Of a stretch of 64,000 nt of DNA, positions 18,491-27,341 are shown piece by piece. The DNA is taken from contig OY762308.1 of NCBI GenBank assembly GCA_963665555.2, positions 2,914,001 through 2,978,000 of the forward strand. The letters are read 5' to 3'. The notes beneath the pieces were generated by a model. The model was not told the DNA's origin. It did not search any database and was given only the letters and a program-made list of their open reading frames with translations. How positions within the stretch are numbered: position 1 is the first letter of the stretch; each line of letters starts with the position of its first letter. This DNA is from CAXXXW01 sp963665555. GTDB taxonomy: Bacteria > Pseudomonadota > Alphaproteobacteria > Thalassobaculales > Thalassobaculaceae. Both the position numbers and the translations under genes were made by a program.

Positions 18491-20899
18491 ATGGTCGATT
18501 ACACATTGCCGGGCGGTCAGGACACCTACAACGGCGGGGCCGACGACGACAGGATCGTCGGCAATAGCTCCGACAACACGATCTCCGGCCTGGACGGCAA
18601 CGACACGATCTCCGGCCTCGGCGGGAACGACTCGCTCTTCGGCGGCGACGGGAACGACCGGATCGAGGGCGGCGACGGAAACGACATCCTCTCCGGCGGC
18701 GACGGGAACGAGTGGATCGAGGGCGGCTACGGAAACGACATCCTCTACGGCGGCGACGGAAACGACTTCGTCGATGGCAACTACGGAAACGATTCGGTAT
18801 ACGGCGGCGAGGGCGACGATAATGTTTTCGCCGGCTCCGGCGACAATGTTCTCGATGGCGGTAAAGGCAACGATGAGGTTGGCGGCGGCGACGGAAACGA
18901 CACGAACTTCGGGGGAGACGACGACGATTGGGTTATCGGCGTCGAATTGTTGTTGTCAGTGCACGATCATAATAGGAAACTGGTTAACTTCAAATTCGGT
19001 GACGGGTTCGGGAACGATATTCTTTATGGGAACGATGGCGACGACAGCCTCCTCGGCGCCGCGGGCGACACGCTTTACGGCGGAAGCGGCGCGGACCGGT
19101 TCTATGTGAAGGACGGGCTCCTCGACATTGTGAAGGATTTCAACGCCGGCGAGGGCGATTTTTATGTCTCCGTTGTCGAAGGAACGGCAAGCAGCGAAAC
19201 ATTGACCGGTTCCAATAACGCCACAAGCTACATGATCTCGGGAAACGATGGAAATGATTTCATTTCGGGAAATGTTCATGACGATCGATTGCAAGGTGGC
19301 AAAGGCAACGATCGAATCTATGGCGGCGACGGCGACGACACGCTCTACGGCGATTCAAACGAGTCCGGCGCCGGCGACGACGGGAACGATGTCCTTCACG
19401 GCGGCGAGGGTAACGACTCGCTCTATGGCGGCGGTGGGAACGACATCCTCTACGGCAACGACGGCGATACGCTGCACGGCGGCGGCGGCGCCGACACTTT
19501 CTATCTCGAGGAGGGCGCCGACACGGCGGCGATCTTCGGGTTCGGCGGCTACAACGCAAACGAAGATGTCATCCGCCGGACGGACGCGCCGGGCCAGGAC
19601 ATTTCCGGCGACGACCGCGACAACGCGCTCACCGGCGGTTACGGCGACGACAATATCGACGGCGGCGACGGCGACGACACGCTGAAAGGCCAGCCGGGCG
19701 ACGATGTGCTCGACGGCGGCGACGGGAACGACGATCTCATCGGCCATATCGGCGACGACACGCTCGACGGCGGCGACGGCCAGGACAGCCTGTGGGGCGG
19801 CAGCGGCGACGACGACCTCTCCGGCGGGCCGGGGAACGACCTGCTCCACGGCGGCGGCAACGACGACCTGCTCGACGGCGGCGACGGCGACGACACGCTC
19901 CGGGGCGCCGACGGCGACGACACGCTCTCCGGCGGGCCGGGGAACGACCTGCTGCGCGGCGGCGACGGCGACGACCTGCTCGACGGCGGCGCCGGGAACG
20001 ACACGCTGTCGGGCGAGGAAGGCGAGGACACGCTCTCCGGCGGGGCGGGCAACGACCTCCTCTACGGCGGCGACGGCGACGACATACTCTACGGCAACGC
20101 CGGCGACACGCTGCATGGCGGCCTGGGGCGGGACACCTTCTATATCGAGGAGGGCGCGGACACGGCGGCGCTGTTCGCGACCGGCGGTTTCGAGACGGGC
20201 AAGGACAAGATCGTCACGGTCGCCGCGCCGCCGGGGGACGACACGGCGCCGGGCGACGACACCGCGCCGCCGGCCGTTCCGGGCACCTCCGGCCACGACA
20301 CGATCCCCGGGACGCCCGGCGCCGACCACCGCGACGGCGGCGCCGGCGACGATGTGGTGAGCGGCGGCGACGGCGGCGACACGCTCTCCGGCGGATCGGG
20401 CGACGACATCCTCTACGGCAACAAGGGCCTCGACCTGCTCGACGGCGGCCGCGGCGACGACGCGCTCTATGGCGGGCAGAACACGGGGATTCCGACAACC
20501 TCGCCGGACGACGACAAGCTCAGGATGCGCGACGGCGTGGAGACGCTCTCCGGCGGCTGGGGCGACGATGTGCTCTACGGCAACATCGGCGCCGACATCC
20601 TCGACGGCGGCTGGGGCGAGGACGCGCTCTACGGCGGCAAGGGCAACGACACGCTCTCCGGCGGGCACGGCAACGACGCGCTGTACGGCAACAAGGGGAA
20701 CGATGTGCTGTACGGCGGCGCCGGCAACGACACGCTGAAAGGCGGCGCGGGGATCGACCGCCTGTTCGGCGGCGACGGCGCGGATGTGTTCTACGTCGAG
20801 AGCCGGAGCGAGATCGGCGACTACAACGAGGCCGAGGGCGACCGCTTCGTCCTCCTGGTCGGCAACGCGGCGGCGGAAAGCGTCCCCGGCGAGGGCTGA
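18491..20899 (+). CDS. RTX (hemolysin-type) calcium-binding repeat protein
   Basis: An 802-residue protein built almost entirely of glycine- and aspartate-rich nonapeptides (GGxGxDxUx), such as GGDGNDILYG, in several blocks. Such repeats fold into calcium-binding beta rolls, usually on proteins exported by type I secretion. Three less repetitive islands interrupt the blocks: about residues 150-215, 240-275 and 560-625. They include two similar FYxEEGADTAAxF segments. No signal peptide or recognisable enzyme domain is seen, and no secretion transporter is in the window. The start at 18491 has a good GGGGG Shine-Dalgarno 9 bp upstream; ATG 18464 is an alternative. GC is lower around 18.9-19.35 kb. 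Confidence 0.9.
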   Translation: MVDYTLPGGQDTYNGGADDDRIVGNSSDNTISGLDGNDTISGLGGNDSLFGGDGNDRIEGGDGNDILSGGDGNEWIEGGYGNDILYGGDGNDFVDGNYGNDSVYGGEGDDNVFAGSGDNVLDGGKGNDEVGGGDGNDTNFGGDDDDWVIGVELLLSVHDHNRKLVNFKFGDGFGNDILYGNDGDDSLLGAAGDTLYGGSGADRFYVKDGLLDIVKDFNAGEGDFYVSVVEGTASSETLTGSNNATSYMISGNDGNDFISGNVHDDRLQGGKGNDRIYGGDGDDTLYGDSNESGAGDDGNDVLHGGEGNDSLYGGGGNDILYGNDGDTLHGGGGADTFYLEEGADTAAIFGFGGYNANEDVIRRTDAPGQDISGDDRDNALTGGYGDDNIDGGDGDDTLKGQPGDDVLDGGDGNDDLIGHIGDDTLDGGDGQDSLWGGSGDDDLSGGPGNDLLHGGGNDDLLDGGDGDDTLRGADGDDTLSGGPGNDLLRGGDGDDLLDGGAGNDTLSGEEGEDTLSGGAGNDLLYGGDGDDILYGNAGDTLHGGLGRDTFYIEEGADTAALFATGGFETGKDKIVTVAAPPGDDTAPGDDTAPPAVPGTSGHDTIPGTPGADHRDGGAGDDVVSGGDGGDTLSGGSGDDILYGNKGLDLLDGGRGDDALYGGQNTGIPTTSPDDDKLRMRDGVETLSGGWGDDVLYGNIGADILDGGWGEDALYGGKGNDTLSGGHGNDALYGNKGNDVLYGGAGNDTLKGGAGIDRLFGGDGADVFYVESRSEIGDYNEAEGDRFVLLVGNAAAESVPGEG

Positions 20900-20910
20900 C
20901 GCGCGCCGCG

Positions 20911-20930
20911 CGCCGGACTCAAGCGGCGCC
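20911..20930. repeat. Partial dispersed palindromic repeat
   Basis: CGCCGGACTCAAGCGGCGCC matches the end of the element seen at 18030-18056. It lies in the 31 bp between the convergent stops of the RTX gene and the cache-like gene and could serve as a bidirectional stem-loop there. Confidence 0.45.
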
Positions 20931-21413
20931 CTACAGGCGGAGGGCGCCGTAGGCGCCGACGGCGACCAGCAGCGGGCCGACGCGGACCACATAGGCGGAT
21001 TTCGGCTCCATTTCGCCGGAACACGGGCTGATCCACTCGTACTCGACCCAGCCCGCGCCGCGCCGCTCGGCCGTCTCGATCATCTCGCGGACGAAGTAGC
21101 GCCCCTGGCGGTCGCGCGCGGCGGACAGGTCCGCGCCCGGCCGGTAGGGGAAGACCGCGTTGAACCACATGCGCCCCTCGAGGTCGAGCACGAAGACATA
21201 GAGGTCGCGGTCGATGAAGCCGCCCTCGGGATCGGCGAAGCGGCGGAAGGCGTCGATCGGCCCCTTGTCCCGCAACGCCGCCGCCGCCCGCTCCGCCATC
21301 GCCCTGGCCTCGGCGAGCGTCGCGGCGCGGCAGCGGGTTTCGGCCCCGGCCCCGCCGGCGGCCGCGGCGGCCAGCGCCGCCAGGATTGCGAGAACGAGCG
21401 CCCGACGCGGCAT
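20931..21413 (-). CDS. Periplasmic single-cache-like sensor domain protein
   Basis: A 160-residue protein with a clear Sec signal peptide: basic MPRR, a hydrophobic run to about residue 20, and cleavage near AGAETR. The mature part resembles a cache_2-type domain found in chemoreceptors and as stand-alone periplasmic proteins: GGFIDRDLYVFVLDLEGRM, FNAVFPYRPGADLSAARD, GRYFVREMIETAERRGAGW and VEYEWISPCSGEMEPKSAYV. It has no transmembrane helix after the signal and no output domain, so it probably binds a small ligand on its own. It is transcribed towards the RTX gene. Confidence 0.75.
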   Translation of the reverse strand: MPRRALVLAILAALAAAAAGGAGAETRCRAATLAEARAMAERAAAALRDKGPIDAFRRFADPEGGFIDRDLYVFVLDLEGRMWFNAVFPYRPGADLSAARDRQGRYFVREMIETAERRGAGWVEYEWISPCSGEMEPKSAYVVRVGPLLVAVGAYGALRL

Positions 21414-21542
21414 GGGACGCCTCCGAGGGTCCGCCCGGCTTCCCGCGCCGGACGGCCCGGCCGAGCATAGCGCGATTCCGCCGCCGGCGCCCGCTTCCTC
21501 GGCTTCGCCCCGGGTTCCGGCGGCGGCGGCGCGAGGGGACGG

Positions 21543-21592
21543 GGCGCCGGCGCCCTTGCCCTCCTGGGCCCCGGAACAAGTCCGCGGCGCCC
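21543..21592. repeat. Dispersed palindromic repeat, inverted relative to the 18.06-kb copy
   Basis: Reading the complement of this stretch gives a sequence very close to 18065-18114, including the shared CCAGGAGGGCAAGGGCGCC arm. The two copies are in opposite orientation and lie on either side of the RTX and cache-like genes. This copy ends just before the stop codon of the YdcH-like gene. Confidence 0.65.
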
Positions 21593-21594
21593 CT

Positions 21595-21795
21595 TTACGC
21601 GATGATGTCGGGCAGCAGGTCGCTTTCGAGCCGGGCGATGCGGTCCTTGAGCGCGAGCTTGCGCTTCTTCATGCGGGCGAGGCGCAGCTGGTCGAAGCCG
21701 GCCGGGCCGGAGAGGTTGGCGATGGCGTCGTCGAGGTCGCGGTGCTCCTCCCGCAGGGCGGCGAGCCTGGCCTTCAGTTCCTCGCGGTCCCGCAT
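21595..21795 (-). CDS. YdcH-like (DUF465) small coiled-coil protein
   Basis: A 66-residue, highly charged, all-helical protein: MRDREELKARLAALREEHRD followed by LARMKKRKLALKDRIARLES. The xLKKxKLxLKDxI pattern near the C-terminus is the hallmark of the DUF465/YdcH family, which is widespread and of unknown function. The start at 21795 is the only sensible methionine; the rest of the long open frame is a shadow of the opposite-strand amidase. Confidence 0.85.
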   Translation of the reverse strand: MRDREELKARLAALREEHRDLDDAIANLSGPAGFDQLRLARMKKRKLALKDRIARLESDLLPDIIA

Positions 21796-21990
21796 GGCGG
21801 CGGCGCCCTTTCCCCGGCCGGTCCTCGCGGGGCTTAATAGCGCGGTTGGGACCGGCGGAACAAGGTGCCGGCGCTCCGGCGGCCGCCGCGGACGGCCTTC
21901 CCGGCGGCGCCCGAAGCGGCTATCGTCCGGCTGTTTCCGGGGCAACGCCGGGCCGCGCGCGGCCGGGACGGGACGGGGGAGGGCCGCGCG

Positions 21991-23358
21991 ATGGCGCCGC
22001 AAGGACCGACGGGCACGCTGGCCGAACTCGCCGCCGCGCTGGCGGCGGGGAGGACGACCGGCGCCGAACTCGCCGAGGCGGCGCTCGCCGCCATCGACGA
22101 CGCTTCGGGCGAGGGCGCGCGCGCCTTTACGCGCGTCTGGCGCGAAACCGCCCGCGCCGAGGCCCGCGCGGGCGACGCGCTCCGGGCGGCCGGCGCGCCG
22201 CCGGGGCCGCTCTCCGGTATCCCGGTCTCGGTCAAGGACCTGTTCGACGCGGCGGGCGAGGTTACGCTGGCCGGCTCGGTCGCGCGCGACGGCGCGGCGC
22301 CGGCCGTCCGCGACGCGCCCATCGTCGCCCGGCTGCGCGCCGCCGGCGCGGTCCTGGTCGGGCGCACCAACATGACGGAGTTCGCCTTTTCCGGCCTCGG
22401 CGTCAACCCGCATTACGGCACGCCGCTCAACCCCTGGGACCGGGCGACCGGGCGGATTCCCGGCGGCTCCTCCAGCGGCGCGGCGGTGTCCGTAACCGAC
22501 GGCATGGCGGCGGCGGCGATCGGCACCGACACCGGCGGGTCGGTGCGCATCCCCTCGGCGCTGTGCGGGCTCGCCGGGTTCAAGCCGACCGCGCGGCGGG
22601 TCCCGACGGCGGGGGCGTTCCCGCTCTCCGCGACGCTCGACTCGATCGGCCCGCTGGCGCGGAGCGTCGCCTGCTGCGCGTTGCTGGACCGGGTCATGGC
22701 GGGGGAGCCGGTCCGGCCCGTCGTCCCGCGCCCGGCCGCGACGCTGACGCTCGGCGCGCCGACGACGGTCGTGCGCGACGACATGGACGCGGACGTGGCG
22801 CGCGCCTTCGACCGGGCGCTGTCGCGCCTGTCGGCGGCCGGCGCGCGGATCGTCGACATGCCCTTCGACGCCTTCGCCCGCATCCCGGAGGCCAACGCCG
22901 CCGGCGGCTTCGCCGCGCCGGAGGCTTTCGCGACCCTGCGCGGCCTGCTGGCGGCGGACCGGGGGCGCGTCGATCCCCGCGTGGCGGCGCGGATCGAGCG
23001 CGGGGCGGCGATGTCGGCGGCCGACTACATCGACCTGCTGGCCGCGCGGGTTGCGATCCGGGCCGGGGCGGACGCGCGGTCGCGCGATTTCGACGCGCTG
23101 CTGATGCCGACGGCGCCGATCGTCGCGCCGGCGCTGGCGCCGCTGGAGGCGTCCGACGACGCCTACCACGCCGCCAATCTCCTGATGCTGCGCAACTGCT
23201 CCTTCGGGAACTTCCTCGACCGCTGCGCCGTTTCGCTGCCGGTCCACGAGGCCGGCGCGGCGCCGGTCGGCCTCATGGTCCTGGGCGAAACGATGGGCGA
23301 CGACAAGGCGCTCGAAGTCGCCGCCGGGATCGAGGCGGCGCTGGCGGAGACGGGATAG
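21991..23358 (+). CDS. Amidase signature family hydrolase
   Basis: A 455-residue amidase of the GatA/AtzF-like family. The catalytic Ser-cisSer-Lys triad is visible: Lys in PVSVKDLFD, the glycine-rich GGSSSGAAV with the cis-Ser, and the nucleophilic Ser in GTDTGGSVRIPSA. The start at 21991 follows a GGGGGAGGG Shine-Dalgarno-like run. It has no GatB/GatC neighbours and therefore is probably a stand-alone amidase acting on small amides; the substrate is unknown. Confidence 0.9.
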   Translation: MAPQGPTGTLAELAAALAAGRTTGAELAEAALAAIDDASGEGARAFTRVWRETARAEARAGDALRAAGAPPGPLSGIPVSVKDLFDAAGEVTLAGSVARDGAAPAVRDAPIVARLRAAGAVLVGRTNMTEFAFSGLGVNPHYGTPLNPWDRATGRIPGGSSSGAAVSVTDGMAAAAIGTDTGGSVRIPSALCGLAGFKPTARRVPTAGAFPLSATLDSIGPLARSVACCALLDRVMAGEPVRPVVPRPAATLTLGAPTTVVRDDMDADVARAFDRALSRLSAAGARIVDMPFDAFARIPEANAAGGFAAPEAFATLRGLLAADRGRVDPRVAARIERGAAMSAADYIDLLAARVAIRAGADARSRDFDALLMPTAPIVAPALAPLEASDDAYHAANLLMLRNCSFGNFLDRCAVSLPVHEAGAAPVGLMVLGETMGDDKALEVAAGIEAALAETG

Positions 23359-23563
23359 GCGGCGGCGCCAACGCCGGCCGGGCTAACGAACGCCGGCCGG
23401 TCTCGCGGGACGGCGGCCGGAAGCGCCCGGACGCCAGTGGCAGGCCGAGGCCCGCCGCCATTCTCGCGGACTTGCTCTGCGTCGAATCCCGCCGCACCCT
23501 GGCGACCGCCTCGGCGATGCGCTTGTCCACGGTCTCCGGAGGTTTATCGGGCCTTGTCGCCAT
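23273..23563 (-). CDS. Possible small basic protein overlapping the amidase 3' end
   Basis: A 96-residue frame starting MATRPDKPPETVDKRIAEAV with a plausible GAGGAGAAGG ribosome site. It overlaps the end of the upstream membrane-protein gene by 20 bp. The first 60 residues look protein-like (helical, charged, SKSARMAAGLGL), while the remainder is Pro/Arg-rich and runs antisense through the last 86 bp of the amidase gene. That tail is typical of random GC-rich frames, so the gene may be truncated or spurious. Confidence 0.35.
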   Translation of the reverse strand: MATRPDKPPETVDKRIAEAVARVRRDSTQSKSARMAAGLGLPLASGRFRPPSRETGRRSLARPALAPPPIPSPPAPPRSRRRLRAPCRRPSFRPGP

Positions 23564-24056
23564 CGGCCTTCTCCTCGTTCCGCTCGTTCATGAGCGCCTT
23601 CATTATGCCGACGGGAGACGGATCGGTAAACACGATGGTTGTTACCCCGACCAGGACCAGCGCGAAAATCAGCGCGGCCGCCACTCCCGCGACCGTGTTG
23701 ATCTTCAGTTGGCGCCACCAATGTCCCGCGCGCTCGATCTCGCCGAGGATCGACCTGTCTATGGCCTTCTGGGTCTCGGCCTTGAGTATGTCCTTCAAGA
23801 TGTCGTCGGCATAGGTTGTCAACGCGGCTTCGGCCTGCGTTTCCGCCCTCGTCAGGTCGTTTTCGGTCTGCTGCTCGTACCAGCGCCGGATTTCGGCCGC
23901 GTCGGGCGGCGCGCCGTCGTGGTTTTCGCGATGGCGCATCCACTCGATACGCCGTTCCTCGATCAGCGCGAAGGAGACCAGCCCGTGGAGCCAGTGCTCT
24001 TCGGTACTGCCTACCAGGCGCCGGTACACATCCTCCGAGCCGGTCAGTCGCTCCAT
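23544..24056 (-). CDS. Uncharacterised single-pass membrane protein
   Basis: A 170-residue protein of unknown family. The N-terminal 110 residues are soluble, charged and mainly helical (RLVGSTEEHWLHGLVSFALI, AAEIRRWYEQQTENDL). One transmembrane helix follows at about residues 120-143 (TVAGVAAALIFALVLVGVTT), then a short charged tail. The start at 24056 was chosen because GGAGGTGG lies just upstream of it. Base composition is a little less GC-rich than its neighbours. A small basic ORF overlaps its 3' end. The function cannot be stated. Confidence 0.65.
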   Translation of the reverse strand: MERLTGSEDVYRRLVGSTEEHWLHGLVSFALIEERRIEWMRHRENHDGAPPDAAEIRRWYEQQTENDLTRAETQAEAALTTYADDILKDILKAETQKAIDRSILGEIERAGHWWRQLKINTVAGVAAALIFALVLVGVTTIVFTDPSPVGIMKALMNERNEEKADGDKAR

Positions 24057-24164
24057 GATCCACCTCCGCCGTTCCATCGCCCGCGCCCGGCGGAAAACCA
24101 AGCGCCGGCGCGGGCGAGTATATCCCGGAACGCGTGTGGAGGGAAATGGCGCGGCGCCGGCGGG

Positions 24165-24929
24165 TCAGCGGTCGAGGATCTGGCCGAGGAACAGCCGGCC
24201 GCGGTCGGAGCGCGGGTGGCGGAAGAAGCCGTCGGGCGTGTTCTGCTCGACGATCTGCCCCTCGTCCATGAACACCACCCGGTCCGCGACCCGCGCGGCG
24301 AAGCCCATCTCGTGCGTGACGACCAGCATGGTCATGCCGGACTCGGCAAGATCGACCATGACATCCAGCACCTCGGCGATCATTTCGGGATCGAGCGCCG
24401 AGGTCGGCTCGTCGAACAGCATGATCCGGGGCTTCATGCACAGGGAGCGGGCGATCGCCGCGCGCTGCTGCTGGCCGCCGGAGAGCTGGCCGGGATACTT
24501 GTCCGCCTGGTCGGGGATGCGCACCCTTTCGAGATACGCCATGGCGGTCTCCTCCGCCTCCCGGCGCGGCGCCTTGCGCACCCAGATCGGCGCGAGCGCG
24601 CAGTTCTCCAGCACGGTGAGATGGGGGAACAGGTTGAACTGCTGGAACACCATGCCGACCTCGCGGCGCACGGCGTCGAGGTTCCGCAAGTCGCGCGCGA
24701 GCTCCACGCCGTCCACCCAAATCGAGCCCTCCTGGTGGTCCTCCAGCCGGTTGACGCAGCGGATCAGCGTCGATTTGCCGGAGCCGGACGGGCCGCAAAC
24801 GACGATCCGCTCCCCGCGCGCCACTTCGAGGTCGATGTCGCGCAGCACATGGAACGCGCCGAACCACTTGTTCAGGCCCTGGATCCGCACCATCGGGCCG
24901 GCGCCGGCCGGGTCGGCGGGGGCGGCCAT
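24165..24929 (-). CDS. aapP: Amino-acid ABC transporter ATP-binding protein
   Basis: ATPase subunit (254 residues) of a polar amino-acid importer. Motifs in order: Walker A GPSGSGKST, Q-loop VFQQFNLFPHLTVLEN, signature LSGGQQQRAAIARSL, Walker B IMLFDEPTSALDPE, and H-loop VVTHEMGFA. The pattern is that of the GlnQ/HisP/AapP group. It is the last gene of the J-Q-M-P operon, 15 bp after the AapM-like permease. Confidence 0.93.
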   Translation of the reverse strand: MAAPADPAGAGPMVRIQGLNKWFGAFHVLRDIDLEVARGERIVVCGPSGSGKSTLIRCVNRLEDHQEGSIWVDGVELARDLRNLDAVRREVGMVFQQFNLFPHLTVLENCALAPIWVRKAPRREAEETAMAYLERVRIPDQADKYPGQLSGGQQQRAAIARSLCMKPRIMLFDEPTSALDPEMIAEVLDVMVDLAESGMTMLVVTHEMGFAARVADRVVFMDEGQIVEQNTPDGFFRHPRSDRGRLFLGQILDR

Positions 24930-24944
24930 CGTCGCGCCCTCCCC

Positions 24945-26060
24945 CTACCGCCGCGTGGTGTCGAGGCGCTTTTCGAGGTCGATCGAATAGCGCGACATGG
25001 AGAAGCAGACGACGAAGAAAAACACCGCCGCCAGCAGGAAGGTCTCGTGGTCCACCTCGCCGATCCAGTCCGGGTTGGTCTGCAGCAGGCGGGCCTGGCC
25101 CAGGATGTCGAACAGGCCGATGATGATGACCAGGGTGGTGTCCTTGAACAGGCCGATGAAGGTGTTGACGATGCCGGGGATCGAGATTTTCAGCGCCTGC
25201 GGCAGCACGACCAGGCGCATCGCCTTCCAGTAGCCGAAGCCCATCGCCTGGGCCGCCTCGTACTGGCCCCGGGGGATCGCCTGCAGGCCGCCCCGGATCA
25301 CCTCCGCGATGTAGGCGGAGGCGAACAGGGTCACCATGATCATCACCCGCACCAGCTGGTCGAGCGAGACCTGCGGCGGCAGGAACAGTTGCAGGATCAC
25401 GATGGCGACGAAGAGCAGCGTGATCAGCGGCACGCCCCGGATCGCCTCGATGAACGCCACCGACAGGATGCGCACCGCCGGCAGGCGCGAGCGCCGGCCC
25501 AGCGCCAGCAGCACGCCGATGGGGAGCGACAGCACGATGCCGGCCAGCCCGGCCACCAGGTTCAGCATGAAGCCGCCGAACTTGTCGGTGGGCACGGCCT
25601 CCAGCCCGAAACCCCCGACCAGCAGGATGGCCGCGACAACGGGATAGGCGACCGAGAACCAGCGCCCGTACCGCGCCCCCGGCAGCTTCTCGAACAGCAC
25701 ATAGGCCAGCGCCGGCGCCAGCAGGACCAGCGCGAGGTTGACCCGCCAGTAGGACTCGGCCGGATAGAAGCCGTAGAGGAACTGCGCGATCCGCTGGTCC
25801 ATCCACGCCCAGCAGGCGCCGGAGCCGCCGCAATCCTCGCCCGATTCGCCGGCGAAGTCGGCCGACAGGAACGCCCAGTCGACGAAGGGCGGCACGGCGG
25901 TCCACAGCAGCCAGACGCAGAGCAGGGTCAGCGCGATGTCGAAATAGCTGGAGAACAGGTTGGCGCGGACCCAGCCGAGGACGCCCACGGTCGAGGCCGG
26001 CGGCGGGCGCGGCGCGACCATCTCCGCCTGGCTCCGGTGGAAGGGGGGCGGGCCGGCCAT
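24945..26060 (-). CDS. aapM: Amino-acid ABC transporter permease (AapM-like)
   Basis: Inner-membrane permease of 371 residues, longer than HisM-type permeases because of the N-terminal extension characteristic of AapM. It has several hydrophobic segments and the conserved inner-membrane loop EAAQAMGFGYWKAMRLVVLPQALK that docks on the ATPase. It ends SRYSIDLEKRLDTTRR, the usual C-terminus of the group. The start at 26060 was set from MAGPPPFHRSQ; only 2 bp separate it from the stop of the upstream permease. Confidence 0.92.
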   Translation of the reverse strand: MAGPPPFHRSQAEMVAPRPPPASTVGVLGWVRANLFSSYFDIALTLLCVWLLWTAVPPFVDWAFLSADFAGESGEDCGGSGACWAWMDQRIAQFLYGFYPAESYWRVNLALVLLAPALAYVLFEKLPGARYGRWFSVAYPVVAAILLVGGFGLEAVPTDKFGGFMLNLVAGLAGIVLSLPIGVLLALGRRSRLPAVRILSVAFIEAIRGVPLITLLFVAIVILQLFLPPQVSLDQLVRVMIMVTLFASAYIAEVIRGGLQAIPRGQYEAAQAMGFGYWKAMRLVVLPQALKISIPGIVNTFIGLFKDTTLVIIIGLFDILGQARLLQTNPDWIGEVDHETFLLAAVFFFVVCFSMSRYSIDLEKRLDTTRR

Positions 26061-26062
26061 CG

Positions 26063-27217
26063 CTAGCGCTCCACCAGCGCGATGCGCGCGTTGTACCAGT
26101 TCATGAAGGCGGAGGTGAGCAGGCTCAGCGAAAGGTAGAAGCCCATGTAGATGGAGATCACCTCCAGCGCCTGCCCGCTCTGGTTCAGGATGGTGTCGCC
26201 GATCGACACGATGTCCTGGTAGCCGATCGCCACCGCCAGCGAGGAGTTCTTGGTCAGGTTCAGGTACTGGCTGGTCAGCGGCGGCACGATCACGCGCAGC
26301 GCCTGCGGCAGCACGATCTTGCGCATCGTCAGGCCCGCCGGAAGGCCGAGCGCGCCGGCGGCCTCCGTCTGCCCCCTGTTCACCGCGAGGATGCCGGCGC
26401 GCACGATCTCGGAAATGAACGCCCCCGTGTAGGTCGAGAGCGCGAGCCAAAGCGCCGCCAGTTCCGGCGTCACGTTGAAGCCGCCGCGCAGGTTGAACTT
26501 GCCCATCTCCGGCGCCTCGAGGCCGATCGGCCGGCCGGACAGGAAATAGGCGGCGAGCGGCGGGAGCGCGACCAGCGCGAGGCCGGTCCACCAGACCGGG
26601 AACCGCCGCCCGGTGGCGTCCTGCCGGGCCCGGGCCCAGCGCGCCACGGCGACGGTCGCGACGAGGCCGGCGGCGAGGGCGAGGCCGACGAACCCCGCCC
26701 CGTCCTCGAAAACCGGCGAGGGCATCCGCACGCCGCGGTTGTTGAGGAAAACCGTGTCGGCGACGGAGAGGCTGTCGCGCACCCGGGGCAGCGCCAGCAG
26801 GACGATCCACCAGAAGATGATCTGCAGCAGCACCGGGACGTTGCGCGTGAACTCGACGTAAACGGCGACGATCCGGCTCACCAGGAAGTTGTCCGACAGC
26901 CGCAGCACGCCGGCGACGAAGCCGATCGCCGTCGCCGCGGCGATCCCAAGCACGGCCACGAGGATCGTGTTGAGGCCGCCGACGACGAAGGCCCGGCCGT
27001 AGGTCGATGTCGAGGAGTATTCGATGGGCCGCTGGTTGATGTCGAACGCGGCGGTGTCGAACAGGAAACCGTAGCCCGAGGCGAGGCCGGCGCGCTCCAG
27101 GTTGGCGACGGTGTTCGACACCACATACGCGACCGCCAGCGCGAGCGCGAGGACCAGCAGGATCTGGAAGGCGATGCCCCGCGCCCTCTCGTCCGTCCAC
27201 AGGCGGCTCGCGCGCAT
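26063..27217 (-). CDS. aapQ: Amino-acid ABC transporter permease (AapQ-like)
   Basis: Partner permease (384 residues) of the AapJQMP-type general L-amino-acid importer. A signal-anchor-like first helix follows MRASRLWTDERARGIAFQ. A long periplasmic/transmembrane insert carries TVFLNNRGVRMPSP, typical of AapQ. The ATPase-docking loop is TEAAGALGLPAGLTMRKIVLPQALR. It lies downstream of the binding-protein gene, from which it is separated by a strong stem-loop. Confidence 0.92.
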   Translation of the reverse strand: MRASRLWTDERARGIAFQILLVLALALAVAYVVSNTVANLERAGLASGYGFLFDTAAFDINQRPIEYSSTSTYGRAFVVGGLNTILVAVLGIAAATAIGFVAGVLRLSDNFLVSRIVAVYVEFTRNVPVLLQIIFWWIVLLALPRVRDSLSVADTVFLNNRGVRMPSPVFEDGAGFVGLALAAGLVATVAVARWARARQDATGRRFPVWWTGLALVALPPLAAYFLSGRPIGLEAPEMGKFNLRGGFNVTPELAALWLALSTYTGAFISEIVRAGILAVNRGQTEAAGALGLPAGLTMRKIVLPQALRVIVPPLTSQYLNLTKNSSLAVAIGYQDIVSIGDTILNQSGQALEVISIYMGFYLSLSLLTSAFMNWYNARIALVER

Positions 27218-27294
27218 CTCCGCCGCCCGGCCCTATCCGGGGGACATCGGGACGCTGGGCATGTCGCGCTCGTTCCGCGCGGCCACGAGGCGCT

Positions 27295-27322
27295 CCGCCC
27301 GGCGGGAGAAGCCGCCGGGCGG
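27295..27322. promoter_or_regulatory. Stem-loop between binding-protein and permease genes
   Basis: CCGCCCGGCGG (27295-27305) pairs perfectly with CCGCCGGGCGG (27312-27322) across a 6-base loop. It lies in the 124-bp gap between aapJ and aapQ. Hairpins in this position commonly stabilise the binding-protein mRNA or reduce read-through, giving more binding protein than permease. No U-run follows it, so a full terminator is unlikely. Confidence 0.6.
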
Positions 27323-27341
27323 AGCCGCCCCGTATTCGAGC

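Noticed and set aside
19355..20992. A 545-codon antisense frame over the RTX gene
   Set aside because: Its Val/Ala-rich repeat pattern is simply the complement of the glycine-aspartate repeats.
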